Shown: positions 55,264-64,000 of the stretch, one piece after another
How the letters are laid out: each line of letters begins with the position of its first letter
Position numbering within the stretch: the first letter of the stretch is position 1
DNA from: an uncultured Stenotrophomonas sp.
Lineage (GTDB): Bacteria > Pseudomonadota > Gammaproteobacteria > Xanthomonadales > Xanthomonadaceae
Assembly (NCBI RefSeq): GCF_913778665.1
Contig: NZ_CAJYVQ010000004.1
Location: forward strand, 1-64,000
Direction: 5' to 3'
DNA: 64,000 bases
Position numbers and translations under genes: made by a program
The notes under the pieces: generated by a model
The model's input: only the letters and a program-made list of their open reading frames with translations
Told to the model about the DNA's origin: nothing
The model's database searches: none

Positions 55264-56160
55264 CTACCGCTTCGCGCGCATGGTGCGCACATTGTCGCCG
55301 ACAAACAGGATCAGGCCGGCCCAGATCGCCGCGAACCCGATCGCCTTGGCGGTGTCGAACGCCTCATGGAAGAAAAACACGCCCAGCAGCAGCTGCAGGC
55401 TCGGCGCGATGTACTGCAGGATGCCGACCAGCGACAGCGGAATGCGCTTCACGCCGTAGGCGAAGCCGATCAGCGGCACCGCCGTGACCACGCCACCAAA
55501 GATCAGCAGCAGGTCATTGCGCCAGCCCCAGCCATGCAGGAACGCGCCGCCGTGACCATTCTCGGCCCAGATCGCAAACGCCAGCGCCGGCAGGAACAGG
55601 TACATGCCTTCCACGCCCAAGCCGGCCACCGGATCGACCGAGACCAGCTTGCGCAGCAGGCCATACAGCCCGAACGAACAGGCCAGGCCCAACGCGATCC
55701 ACGGCGGTGTGCCGGCATCGATGGTCAGCCAGGCCACGCCCACCGCCGCCATCGCCACCGCCACCCACTGCAGGCGGCGCAGGCGCTCCTTCAGCACCAG
55801 CACGCCCAGCAGCACGTTCACCAGCGGGTTGATGAAGTAGCCCAGGCTGGTCTCGATGACGTGGCCGGCGTTGACCGCCCAGATGTACAGGCCCCAGTTG
55901 AAGGCGATGGTCAGGCTCGACACCAGCAGGATCGGCAGCGCGCGCGGCTGCGCGGCGATCTTTTTCCACCAGCCCAGGCGCGCACTGAGCACCAGCCAGC
56001 CCAGCACCAGCACGGTGCTCCAGATGATGCGGTGGGCGATGATCTGGAACGAGGGCACCTCGTTGAGCAGGTGCCAGTACACCGGCACCAGGCCCCAGAT
56101 CACGAAGGTGGAGGCGGTGACCAGCAGGCCCCGGCGTTGTTCCTTCTCGTCCATGCTCAT
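55264..56160 (-). CDS. rarD: EamA-family transporter RarD
   Basis: A ten-helix inner membrane protein of 298 aa with the RarD signature start (GLLVTASTFVIWGLVPVYWHLL), AHRIIWSTVLVL, GWLVLSARLG, the middle FNWGLYIWAVNAGHVIETSLGYFI block and NPLVNVLLG, and a terminal PSLQLLLGVFFFHEAFD. RarD is linked to chloramphenicol sensitivity in some bacteria, but the natural substrate is unknown. Its start overlaps the stop of yedA as ATGA, so the two exporters form an operon. Confidence 0.93.
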   Translation of the reverse strand: MSMDEKEQRRGLLVTASTFVIWGLVPVYWHLLNEVPSFQIIAHRIIWSTVLVLGWLVLSARLGWWKKIAAQPRALPILLVSSLTIAFNWGLYIWAVNAGHVIETSLGYFINPLVNVLLGVLVLKERLRRLQWVAVAMAAVGVAWLTIDAGTPPWIALGLACSFGLYGLLRKLVSVDPVAGLGVEGMYLFLPALAFAIWAENGHGGAFLHGWGWRNDLLLIFGGVVTAVPLIGFAYGVKRIPLSLVGILQYIAPSLQLLLGVFFFHEAFDTAKAIGFAAIWAGLILFVGDNVRTMRAKR

Positions 56161-57062
56161 TTCCTTCGTGTCCTTGCCATCGTCAACACCACCACGCCCA
56201 GAAGAATCACCACCATCGCCAGCAGGTCGCGCCAGCCGAAACGTTCACCGTTCAACAGCGCGCCCAGCAGCACGGCGATGACCGGATTCACGTAGGCATA
56301 GCTGCCGGCCAGTGCCGGGCGCACGTTCTGCAGCAGCCACACGTACGCGGTGAAGGCGACGATGGAACCGAACACGCACAGATAGGCCATCGCCAGCAGG
56401 CCGCCGGCATCAGGCAGCGTGGTCGGGCGCTCGCCGACCGCCAGGCCGATCAGCACCAGCAGCACGCCACCGCAGATCATCTGCCCGGCCGCGGTCATGA
56501 ATGGGCCCGGCAGGTCCAGGCCGCGTGCCCACACCGAACCGAAGGCCCAGCCGACCGGCGCGATCAGCAGCAGCACCAGCCCGGTCGGCGACGCGGTCAG
56601 GCTGCTGCCGGCGTTGAGCCAGACCACGCCGAGGAAGCCGATGGCGATACCCAGCCATTCGCCGCGGCTGGCGTGCTGACCGCGCAGCGCCGAGAACAGC
56701 GCCATCCACAGCGGTACCGAGGCGACCGCGGTGGCGGCCAGGCCGGAGGACACCTCGCGCTCGGCCAGCACCACCATGCCGTTGCCCAGCACCAGCATGG
56801 TCACGCCCATGATCAACAGGTTGCGCCACTGCCGCAGCGTTGGTTTCGGAATTTTCCAGAACAGCCGCAGCGCGGCGTACATCACCCCGCCAGCAATGAT
56901 GAACCGGCTGCCGGAGACCATCGTCAGCGGCAGTGCGCCGCCGTGCAGGGCCTTGGCGATGCCCAGGTAGGTCGAGCCCCAGACCACATAGACCAGCAGT
57001 AATGCCAGCGCAACAAGGCCACCCCGGGGGGCAGCCGCAGACGAAGAAAGAGGAGCCGACAT
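56157..57062 (-). CDS. yedA: EamA-family drug/metabolite exporter YedA
   Basis: 301 residues, ten helices, with the family start VYVVWGSTYLGIAKALHGG and MLVLGNGMVVLAEREVSSGLAA in helix 3-4, and SYAYVNPVIAVLLGALLNGERF near the end. Members export amino acids or drugs. First gene of the yedA-rarD operon. It is divergent from kgtP with 276 bp between, in which I see no clear operator. Confidence 0.92.
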   Translation of the reverse strand: MSAPLSSSAAAPRGGLVALALLLVYVVWGSTYLGIAKALHGGALPLTMVSGSRFIIAGGVMYAALRLFWKIPKPTLRQWRNLLIMGVTMLVLGNGMVVLAEREVSSGLAATAVASVPLWMALFSALRGQHASRGEWLGIAIGFLGVVWLNAGSSLTASPTGLVLLLIAPVGWAFGSVWARGLDLPGPFMTAAGQMICGGVLLVLIGLAVGERPTTLPDAGGLLAMAYLCVFGSIVAFTAYVWLLQNVRPALAGSYAYVNPVIAVLLGALLNGERFGWRDLLAMVVILLGVVVLTMARTRRK

Positions 57063-57338
57063 GACGCACCAGCAGGCGGGGGAACGCCGATTCTAGAGCG
57101 TTCGCCTGCGGGAAATCACTCCGGTTTGCAACAGGCCGCGAACCGGCATACGACGATTTAGTTATGGTCCGCCGCCGCGGCTTGCTGTCACCCTGTGCGG
57201 TTCCCATGCCCTGCCCGCCTCCCGGCACCTGGCGTTGACGTGGGATGCAGTACCTAGGAGGCTGGCCGCGGCGCCCTTCGCGCGCCGGGTACCCGATATT
57301 TCCCGCACGGAAGCGCCGCATCGAGGATCCACACCCAG

Positions 57339-58673
57339 ATGAGCACCACGTCCCAACCTGCCGTACCCGCGAACGAGGGCGCCGCGCTGCGCCGCTCGAT
57401 CTCCAATACCCTCAAAGGCTCCGCCGGCAACCTGGTGGAGTGGTACGACGTCTACGTGTACTCGGTGTTCGCCGTGTACTTCGAATCGCAGTTCTTCTCG
57501 CCTGAAGACAAGAACTCCACGATGTACGTCTGGGCGATCTTCGCCGCCACGTTCCTGATGCGCCCGATCGGCGCCTGGTTCTTCGGCCGCTTCGCCGACC
57601 GCCACGGCCGCCGCCTGGCCCTGACCGTCTCGGTCACGGTGATGGCGCTGTGCTCGTTCCTGATCGCCGTCACCCCCACAGCGGCCAGCATTGGTATCTG
57701 GGCAGCGGTCATCCTGCTGTTCGCGCGCCTGCTGCAGGGCTTCGCGACTGGTGGTGAATACGGCGCCAGCGCCACGTACATGTCCGAGGCCGCCATTCCC
57801 GGCCGCCGCGGCTTCCTGTCCTCGTTCCACTACGTCACCCTGGTCGGCGGCCACGTGCTGGCCCAACTTACCCTGCTGCTGATGCTGACCTTCTGGGGCA
57901 AGCCGGAAATCTCCGAATGGGGCTGGCGCATCGCCTTCGGCATCGGTGGCATCGCCGCAGTGGTGGTGTTCTGGCTGCGCCGGGGCATGGACGAGTCGCT
58001 GTCGGAGTCGTCGATCGAAGCCGCGCGCGAGGGCAAGGCACAGAAGTCCGGCTCGATGTACGAACTGTTCGTGCACCAGTGGCGGCCGCTGCTGCTGTGC
58101 TTCCTGATCACCGCCGGTGGCACCATCGCCTTCTACACCTATTCGGTGAACGGCCCGAAGATGATCCAGAGCGCCTTCGCGGGTGACGACCCGATGACCG
58201 GCACCCTGATCAACCTGGGCGTGCTGGCGTTCCTGATGGTGCTGCAGCCGGTCGGTGGCTGGCTGTCGGACATCATCGGCCGCAAGAGCCTGCTGGTGTT
58301 CTTCGGTGTCGGCGGCGTGCTGTACAGCTGGTACCTGATCACCCAGCTGCCGCACCAGCACGATGCCACCCTCGCCTTCCTCACCCTGGCGCTGGGCTTT
58401 GTCATCCTCACCGGCTACACGTCCATCAACGCGGTGGTGAAGGCCGAACTGTTCCCCACCCACATCCGTGCACTGGGCGTGGGCCTGGGCTACGCGCTGG
58501 CCAATTCGCTGTTCGGTGGCACCGCCCCGCTGCTGTACCAGGGCGCGCTGAAAACCGGCCACGTCGACTGGTTCGCCATCTACGTCACCGCCACGATCGC
58601 GGTATCGTTGGTGGTCTATGTCTTCTTCCTCACCAACAAGGGCCCGAACTGGCTCGACGGCACCCGCAAGTAA
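57339..58673 (+). CDS. kgtP: MFS dicarboxylate:H+ symporter (KgtP-like)
   Basis: A 444-residue member of the metabolite:H+ symporter family. The family block is NLVEWYDVYVYSVFAVYFES, then RPIGAWFFGRFADRHGRR (motif A) and GEYGASATYMSEAAIPGRRG after helix 4. The C-terminal half has AVVKAELFPTHIRALGVGLGY. Overall it is closest to alpha-ketoglutarate permease KgtP. Substrate assignment rests on family likeness. It is followed 31 bp later by a small membrane protein gene. Confidence 0.88.
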   Translation: MSTTSQPAVPANEGAALRRSISNTLKGSAGNLVEWYDVYVYSVFAVYFESQFFSPEDKNSTMYVWAIFAATFLMRPIGAWFFGRFADRHGRRLALTVSVTVMALCSFLIAVTPTAASIGIWAAVILLFARLLQGFATGGEYGASATYMSEAAIPGRRGFLSSFHYVTLVGGHVLAQLTLLLMLTFWGKPEISEWGWRIAFGIGGIAAVVVFWLRRGMDESLSESSIEAAREGKAQKSGSMYELFVHQWRPLLLCFLITAGGTIAFYTYSVNGPKMIQSAFAGDDPMTGTLINLGVLAFLMVLQPVGGWLSDIIGRKSLLVFFGVGGVLYSWYLITQLPHQHDATLAFLTLALGFVILTGYTSINAVVKAELFPTHIRALGVGLGYALANSLFGGTAPLLYQGALKTGHVDWFAIYVTATIAVSLVVYVFFLTNKGPNWLDGTRK

Positions 58674-58704
58674 GGGCGTCGTACTGATCGCAGCCACCGG
58701 TGCA

Positions 58705-59040
58705 ATGCCGGTGGCTGCTGCATCTCCGGCGTCGCCGCTGATGTGGATCGCGGCGGCGCTTGCCGCAGCCACGGCGCTGGCTTGGCTGCTGCGCCGCCCC
58801 AGCGCGCAGGCCTCGTGGCCGCGCATCGGCTTCGGGGTGGCGCTGCTGGTGTTCTCTGCCGCACTGGTGCTGCAGCTGGCAATCGATCTGGGCAGTGGCC
58901 ACAGTTCCCTTGCGATGAGCAGCCACCCGCGCGGCGGGGTGCTGCACCCGGTGGGCCTGCGCGCGACGGTGGCGTGCTATCTGGCCGTGCTCGCCGCCAG
59001 TGGCTGGGGCGCGTGGGCGCTGTTGCGGCGGCGCAGGTAG
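58705..59040 (+). CDS. Small membrane protein, unknown
   Basis: 111 residues with three to four hydrophobic helices (LMWIAAALAAATALAWLL, IGFGVALLVFSAALVLQLAI, ATVACYLAVLAASGWGAWALL) and a basic end (RRRR). I start it at the ATG at 58705. A longer frame from 58618 would overlap kgtP and lacks hydrophobic character. No family recognised. The stop codon is part of a SMAG repeat head (GTAG). Confidence 0.62.
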   Translation: MPVAAASPASPLMWIAAALAAATALAWLLRRPSAQASWPRIGFGVALLVFSAALVLQLAIDLGSGHSSLAMSSHPRGGVLHPVGLRATVACYLAVLAASGWGAWALLRRRR

Positions 59041-59139
59041 TGCCGGCCGCTGGCCGGCAATCGGTAGAGTCGACTGTTAGTCGGCTGCTCTCTCTGTCGG
59101 CACCGAAAAACCCGCGCTGGGCGCGATAGTCGACTCTAC
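59037..59139. repeat. Three SMAG repeats
   Basis: Units at 59037-59059 (GTAGTGCCGGCC head, TGGCCGGCA tail), 59064-59086 (GTAGAGTCGACT) and a degenerate one ending CTCTAC at 59139 in the opposite orientation. The first overlaps the stop codon of the preceding gene: its GTAG supplies the TAG. Confidence 0.8.
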
Positions 59140-59178
59140 TCCCGGCGGAATGACATGACACCCCGCCGGTTCCGATCC

Positions 59179-60840
<1,662 letters not shown>

Positions 60841-60943
60841 GGCAATACCACGGCAGGCTTGGAAGTCACCAGAGTGTAACGTGGTCGTGACATCGCGGCC
60901 CAGCGTGGGCGCCCCTCATCCCTGCATGGCATGGAGCCAGTCA

Positions 60944-60965
60944 TCCACGCGTGGCGTGGACCTAC
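60944..60965 (-). repeat. SMAG repeat overlapping a stop codon
   Basis: Read on the minus strand it begins GTAGGTCCACGCCACGCG and folds on CGTGGA. Its GTAG gives the TAG stop of the metallo-hydrolase gene. Confidence 0.78.
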
Positions 60966-61894
60966 TTGCTGATGCGCTCCAGCCAGCAGGCCAGGCCCTG
61001 TGCGTTCAACTCGATGTCCATCGCCAGTACGGCGGTCACCGCCGCCTCGTCCAGCGTGCAGCCATGCTGCTGCGCGCGCTCCAGGTACAGCGCCAGCAAG
61101 GCGGCCAGCAGGCAGCGGTGACGGTCCGGGCGACCATCGCACTGGCGGCCGATGGTGGCCATCGCATCGATCTGCTCGAACAGGTCCTCGGCCAGCTTCT
61201 GCACCTGCTCAACGCGGCCGTAGTGGGTCAGGTACATCGCCTGTGGCGCATAATCGAGCAGGCGCCGGATCGACGCCTTCATCGCCTCCGGGTCGAACTG
61301 CACCGGCGACGAGGTCGGGAAGATGAAGGCGCCCTGCGGGCTGTCCAGCTCGCGGTAGGAGATGCCGAAGGTATCGCCGGTGAACCAGCTGCGGCTGCGC
61401 GCATCCCACACGCAGTAGTGGTGCAGCGCGTGGCCCGGTGTGTGCAGCAGCACCAGTTCGCGACCGGCGAGGTCGATGCGGTGCCCGTCTTCGGCCACCA
61501 CCACGCACTGTTCCGGTATCGGCTCGATGCGGCCGTAGCTGCGCGCGATCTCCTCGGCGCCGTACACCGCCGTCGCACCCGCAATGAGCCGGGTCGGGTC
61601 GATCATGTGCGGGGCGCCGCGCGGATGCAGCACGGCCTTCGCGTTCGGCAGCTGCTGCATCAGCAGGCCGGCGCCCCCGGCGTGGTCCAGGTGCACATGG
61701 GTCAGCAGCAGCCAGTCCACCGCATCCACGCCCAGCCCCACGCCCGCCAGCGCCTGCAGCATCGCCGGCACGGAAAGGCCGGTACCGCAGTCGACGAAGG
61801 CCGCGCGGCCGCGTTCAACGATCAGGTAGGCCGCATCGAAGCCGGGGCGTTGGAAGCCGGTGTCGATGGTATGGATGCTGGGGTCGGCGGGCAT
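60962..61894 (-). CDS. Metallo-beta-lactamase-fold hydrolase
   Basis: 310 residues from the ATG at 61894. The zinc site is HxHxDH (H66, H68, D70, H71 in LLTHVHLDHAGG), then H in HTPGHALHHY, D in FTGDTFG and H in YLTHYGR. This layout is of glyoxalase II/quinone-degradation type hydrolases, not of true beta-lactamases. The C-terminal ~90 residues are helical. Substrate unknown. An ATG 33 bp upstream is a less likely start. Confidence 0.9.
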   Translation of the reverse strand: MPADPSIHTIDTGFQRPGFDAAYLIVERGRAAFVDCGTGLSVPAMLQALAGVGLGVDAVDWLLLTHVHLDHAGGAGLLMQQLPNAKAVLHPRGAPHMIDPTRLIAGATAVYGAEEIARSYGRIEPIPEQCVVVAEDGHRIDLAGRELVLLHTPGHALHHYCVWDARSRSWFTGDTFGISYRELDSPQGAFIFPTSSPVQFDPEAMKASIRRLLDYAPQAMYLTHYGRVEQVQKLAEDLFEQIDAMATIGRQCDGRPDRHRCLLAALLALYLERAQQHGCTLDEAAVTAVLAMDIELNAQGLACWLERISK

Positions 61895-61985
61895 CGGCAC
61901 GCACCTGGCAGGATCGGGAACAGACACCCATGGTAGGCGTGCAGGCGGCCCGGATTCGATGCGGCTTTGGTCGGAGGGCGCTTCG

Positions 61986-62043
61986 GTAGAGTCGAGCCAT
62001 GCTCGACTGGGCGGAAAAGCGGTCGAGCAGGGCTCGACTCTAC
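61986..62043. repeat. Inverted dimer of SMAG repeats
   Basis: 61986-62008 starts GTAGAGTCGAG and 62021-62043 ends CTCGACTCTAC, 12 bp apart, facing each other. The pair forms a long cruciform between two minus-strand genes. Confidence 0.82.
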
Positions 62044-62053
62044 AAAGGCGGGG

Positions 62054-62350
62054 CTACCGGTCCAGCCAGCGCGGCCGCAGCAACAGGGCCAGCACCAGCA
62101 CCGCCAGGAATGCGCCGTAGGCGTAAAGCACCGCCAGCACCTGTGGCCAGATCGGGCCGGCGCCGGGCTGTGCCATGCCGAGGCGATACCCCCACAGCAT
62201 CGAGACGATGCTCAGCGCGAAGGCCAGCAGCAGGGTGGTGCCATCGAACAGGCGCCGGCGCGCAGTACGCGGCTGGCGCGGGAACAGCCAGTACAGGCTG
62301 CCCAGCAACAGGAACCAGGGCAGGAACAGCAGCAGCGACAACCAGGCCAT
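62054..62350 (-). CDS. Small membrane protein, unknown
   Basis: 98 residues with three membrane helices (MAWLSLLLFLPWFLLLGSLY, TTLLLAFALSIVSMLWGYRL, VLAVLYAYGAFLAVLVLALL) and a basic loop FPRQPRTARRRLFDG. The ATG at 62350 is preceded by GGAG at 6 nt, so I prefer it over ATGs at 62362 and 62392. Probably conserved in relatives, but function unknown. It lies downstream of trpS behind two SMAG repeats. Confidence 0.75.
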   Translation of the reverse strand: MAWLSLLLFLPWFLLLGSLYWLFPRQPRTARRRLFDGTTLLLAFALSIVSMLWGYRLGMAQPGAGPIWPQVLAVLYAYGAFLAVLVLALLLRPRWLDR

Positions 62351-62414
62351 TGCAGACTCCATGTCATCGCGCCGGAGGCGCGCGGACATCATGCCATGGG
62401 TGGTGGGCTGCCCT

Positions 62415-62486
62415 GTAGAGCCGAGCCCATGCTCGGCTCGACTCTACAAAAGCAAAGCCGAAAGCCGAGCGTGGGCTCGGCTCTAC
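62415..62486. repeat. Two SMAG repeats downstream of trpS
   Basis: 62415-62447 begins GTAGAGCCGAG and ends ACTCTAC (a merged pair of heads); 62461-62486 ends CTCGGCTCTAC. They start 5 bp after the trpS stop codon. Confidence 0.82.
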
Positions 62487-62491
62487 ATCCA

Positions 62492-63784
62492 TCACTCCTC
62501 GCGCAGCACGGCCAGCGCAGCCAGCACCGCATCCACCTCGGCCTCCAGCTTGAACAGTTCGCTCTGCAGCTGGTCGCCCTGCTCGGCCTGCTTGATCACC
62601 GCGATCAGCTGGCCGGCATCGCGCGGCGAATCGAAGCCTTCGCTCTGGATCAGCAGCGTGCCGTCACCGGCGGTCAGCTTGAAGTAGAAACGGCCGTCCT
62701 TCTCGCGGTACTGCTTGAACAACGGCGGTGCCACGCGGGCCACGCCGGCGTCCTCGCTGGCGATGTCGCCCGCAGTGGACAGGTCGCGCAGGCCCACGGC
62801 GTGGCGAAGCTCTTCCAGCAGCGGTGCCGCCAGCTGCTCGCGCAGCTGCTGGCCACGGCGCTTGAGCAGAGCTTCGATCTTCTCCGGCTCGGCCATCAGC
62901 GCGTTGTAGCGCTCGCGCAGCGGCGACAGCTCGCTGTCGATACGCTCGAACAGCTGCTGCTTGGCATCGCCCCAGCTGATGCCGGCGGCGAACGCCTTGG
63001 CGAATTCGGCGGTCTGTTCCGGGGTAGCGAACGCCTGGTACATCTGGAACAGCGCCGAGCCCTCGGTGTCCTTCGGCTCGCCCGGTGCGCGCGAGTCGGT
63101 CAGGATCGAGAACACCAGCTTCTTCAGCTCCTCGCGCGGCACGAACAGCGGAATGGTGTTGTGGTAGCTCTTGCTCATCTTGCGGCCATCCAGGCCGGCC
63201 AGCGTCGCCACCTGCTCGTCGATCACCACGTCCGGCAGCGGGAAATACTCCTTGCCGTACACGTGGTTGAAGCGCTGGGCGAAATCGCGCGCCATCTCGA
63301 TGTGCTGGATCTGGTCGCGGCCCACCGGCACCTGGTTGGCCTTGAAGATCAGGATGTCGGCGGCCATCAGCACCGGGTACATGAACAGGCCGGCGCTGAC
63401 GCCCGCGTCTTCATCCGCGCCTTCCTCGCGGTTCTTGTCCACCGCCGCCTTGTAGGCGTGCGCGCGGTTGAGGATGCCCTTGCTGGCAATGGCCGTCAGG
63501 AACCACATCAGCTCGGTCGTCTCGCGGATATCGCTCTGGCGGTAGAACCACACGTGTTCCGGGTCCAGGCCGCAGGCCAGCCAGCTGGCGGCGATCTCCA
63601 GGGTCGCGCGCTGGGTGCGCTGCGGGTCCTGCGACTTGATCAGGCTGTGCAGGTCGGCCAGGAAGAAGAAGCTCTCGATCCCCGGGGCGCGGCTGGCCGC
63701 GATCGCCGGACGGATCGCGCCGACGTAGTTGCCCAGGTGGGGCGTGCCGGAGGGGGTGATGCCGGTAAGGACTCGGGTCGTCAT
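62492..63784 (-). CDS. trpS: Tryptophanyl-tRNA synthetase, long form
   Basis: TrpS charges tRNA-Trp. HIGH motif at TPSGTPHLGNYVGAI, KMSKS at LDGRKMSKSYHNTI, and DQIQHIEMARDFAQRFN. The first ~335 residues match standard TrpRS; the last ~95 (from about TAGDIASEDAGVARVAPP) are a C-terminal extension seen in xanthomonads and Pseudomonas. The extension has the look of a small beta-rich domain (FKQYREKDGRFYFKLTAGDG). 430 aa. The start ATG at 63784 matches the family. Confidence 0.94.
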   Translation of the reverse strand: MTTRVLTGITPSGTPHLGNYVGAIRPAIAASRAPGIESFFFLADLHSLIKSQDPQRTQRATLEIAASWLACGLDPEHVWFYRQSDIRETTELMWFLTAIASKGILNRAHAYKAAVDKNREEGADEDAGVSAGLFMYPVLMAADILIFKANQVPVGRDQIQHIEMARDFAQRFNHVYGKEYFPLPDVVIDEQVATLAGLDGRKMSKSYHNTIPLFVPREELKKLVFSILTDSRAPGEPKDTEGSALFQMYQAFATPEQTAEFAKAFAAGISWGDAKQQLFERIDSELSPLRERYNALMAEPEKIEALLKRRGQQLREQLAAPLLEELRHAVGLRDLSTAGDIASEDAGVARVAPPLFKQYREKDGRFYFKLTAGDGTLLIQSEGFDSPRDAGQLIAVIKQAEQGDQLQSELFKLEAEVDAVLAALAVLREE

Positions 63785-63892
63785 GACTGCGTGGGGAAAC
63801 CTTCGATGAACGGGGCCAGTTTACCGTGCCCAAGGCCAACCCCGTCAGGGCCAGCGGCGCGTTCATTCACTCAACCCCGCTGGAGACACCCG

Positions 63893-64000
63893 ATGAAACG
63901 CCTGCTGCCCCTGCTGTTGATCCTGCCCCTGGCCGGCTTCCGCCCGGCCCCGCCCCCGCCGCCGGTGTACGAGGGTGGCCCGGTGCGCATGGCCCTGGTC
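63893..64000 (+). CDS. N-terminus of a secreted protein, cut by the window end
   Basis: Only 36 codons are present: a signal peptide (MKRLLPLLLILPLAGF) then RPAPPPPPVYEGGPVRMALV. GGAG lies 8 nt before the ATG. No cysteine lipobox is seen. Divergent from trpS. Identity cannot be judged from this piece. Confidence 0.65.
   Translation, partial: MKRLLPLLLILPLAGFRPAPPPPPVYEGGPVRMALV

Noticed and set aside
52326-55304. A 992-codon open frame on the minus strand, antisense to the TonB receptor gene
   Set aside because: Its translation is low in structure and rich in H, R, G, V and A, as expected when a GC-rich gene with GC at third positions is read backwards; the plus-strand receptor has a clear signal peptide, plug and barrel.
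60962-61894. Metallo-beta-lactamase resistance gene
   Set aside because: It has the fold's HxHxDH site but the overall layout and length are of glyoxalase-II-like hydrolases, not of L1-type beta-lactamases.

Overview
The window is a stretch of ordinary chromosome from a high-GC gammaproteobacterium of the family Xanthomonadaceae, almost certainly Stenotrophomonas, probably the S. maltophilia complex. Three things point there. Many short palindromes start with GTAG, the hallmark of the S. maltophilia SMAG (REP-type) repeats. There is an Ax21-family outer membrane protein gene. Gene neighbourhoods such as xth-ampG, M23 peptidase-anmK and algC-dut-coaBC are typical of xanthomonads. No prophage, transposase, CRISPR array, integron or tRNA gene was seen.

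Left part (1-8.5 kb). A near-consensus promoter with a GC-rich discriminator reads off the left edge and may drive an rRNA operon. tyrS follows, then a group for cell-wall turnover: an M23 endopeptidase, anmK, and the ampG permease translationally coupled to an exonuclease III gene. pyrE and a secreted coiled-coil protein close this part.

8.6-16.7 kb: a complete potassium-scavenging locus, kdpFABC plus the sensor kinase/response regulator pair kdpDE, in one direction with overlapping or closely spaced genes and a possible KdpE-type double box upstream of kdpF.

16.9-31 kb: housekeeping genes (algC-dut-coaBC, radC, argS), a SPOR-domain protein, an SDR oxidoreductase, a DUF1456 protein, a LysR regulator divergent from an MFS exporter, a TorF-type porin, and two LuxR/RcsB-like response regulators without adjacent kinases. 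One of these has lost the acidic pair of its receiver.

31-43.3 kb: envelope and stress genes. These are Ax21, a histone H1/AlgP-like lysine-alanine repeat protein, a DegP/DegQ protease, a YqjD/YqjE-like membrane operon, an AI-2E-family permease, a HAD hydrolase, an M17 aminopeptidase, and a membrane-anchored catalase-like protein coupled to a cytochrome b561. A 359-bp nested inverted-repeat element lies downstream.

43.3-51.7 kb is the most system-like part. It has two divergent ABC loci: a DrrAB-like exporter with its own DesKR-like two-component system on one side, and a MacA-like adaptor with an ATPase and two FtsX-type permeases on the other. A palindrome made of three TGACA half sites lies between them.

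51.7-64 kb: an orphan Imm35/YrhB-like protein, a large TonB-dependent receptor with an intrinsic-terminator-like hairpin just before its start, two EamA exporters (RarD, YedA), a KgtP-like MFS symporter, an M28 peptidase, a metallo-beta-lactamase-fold hydrolase, two small membrane proteins, trpS, and the first codons of a secreted protein cut by the window end.

Most genes are conserved core genes. The best candidates for undescribed biology are the divergent ABC/two-component locus, the nested palindromic element with a SMAG hairpin at its apex, the degenerate-receiver regulator, and the catalase-like/cytochrome b561 couple.
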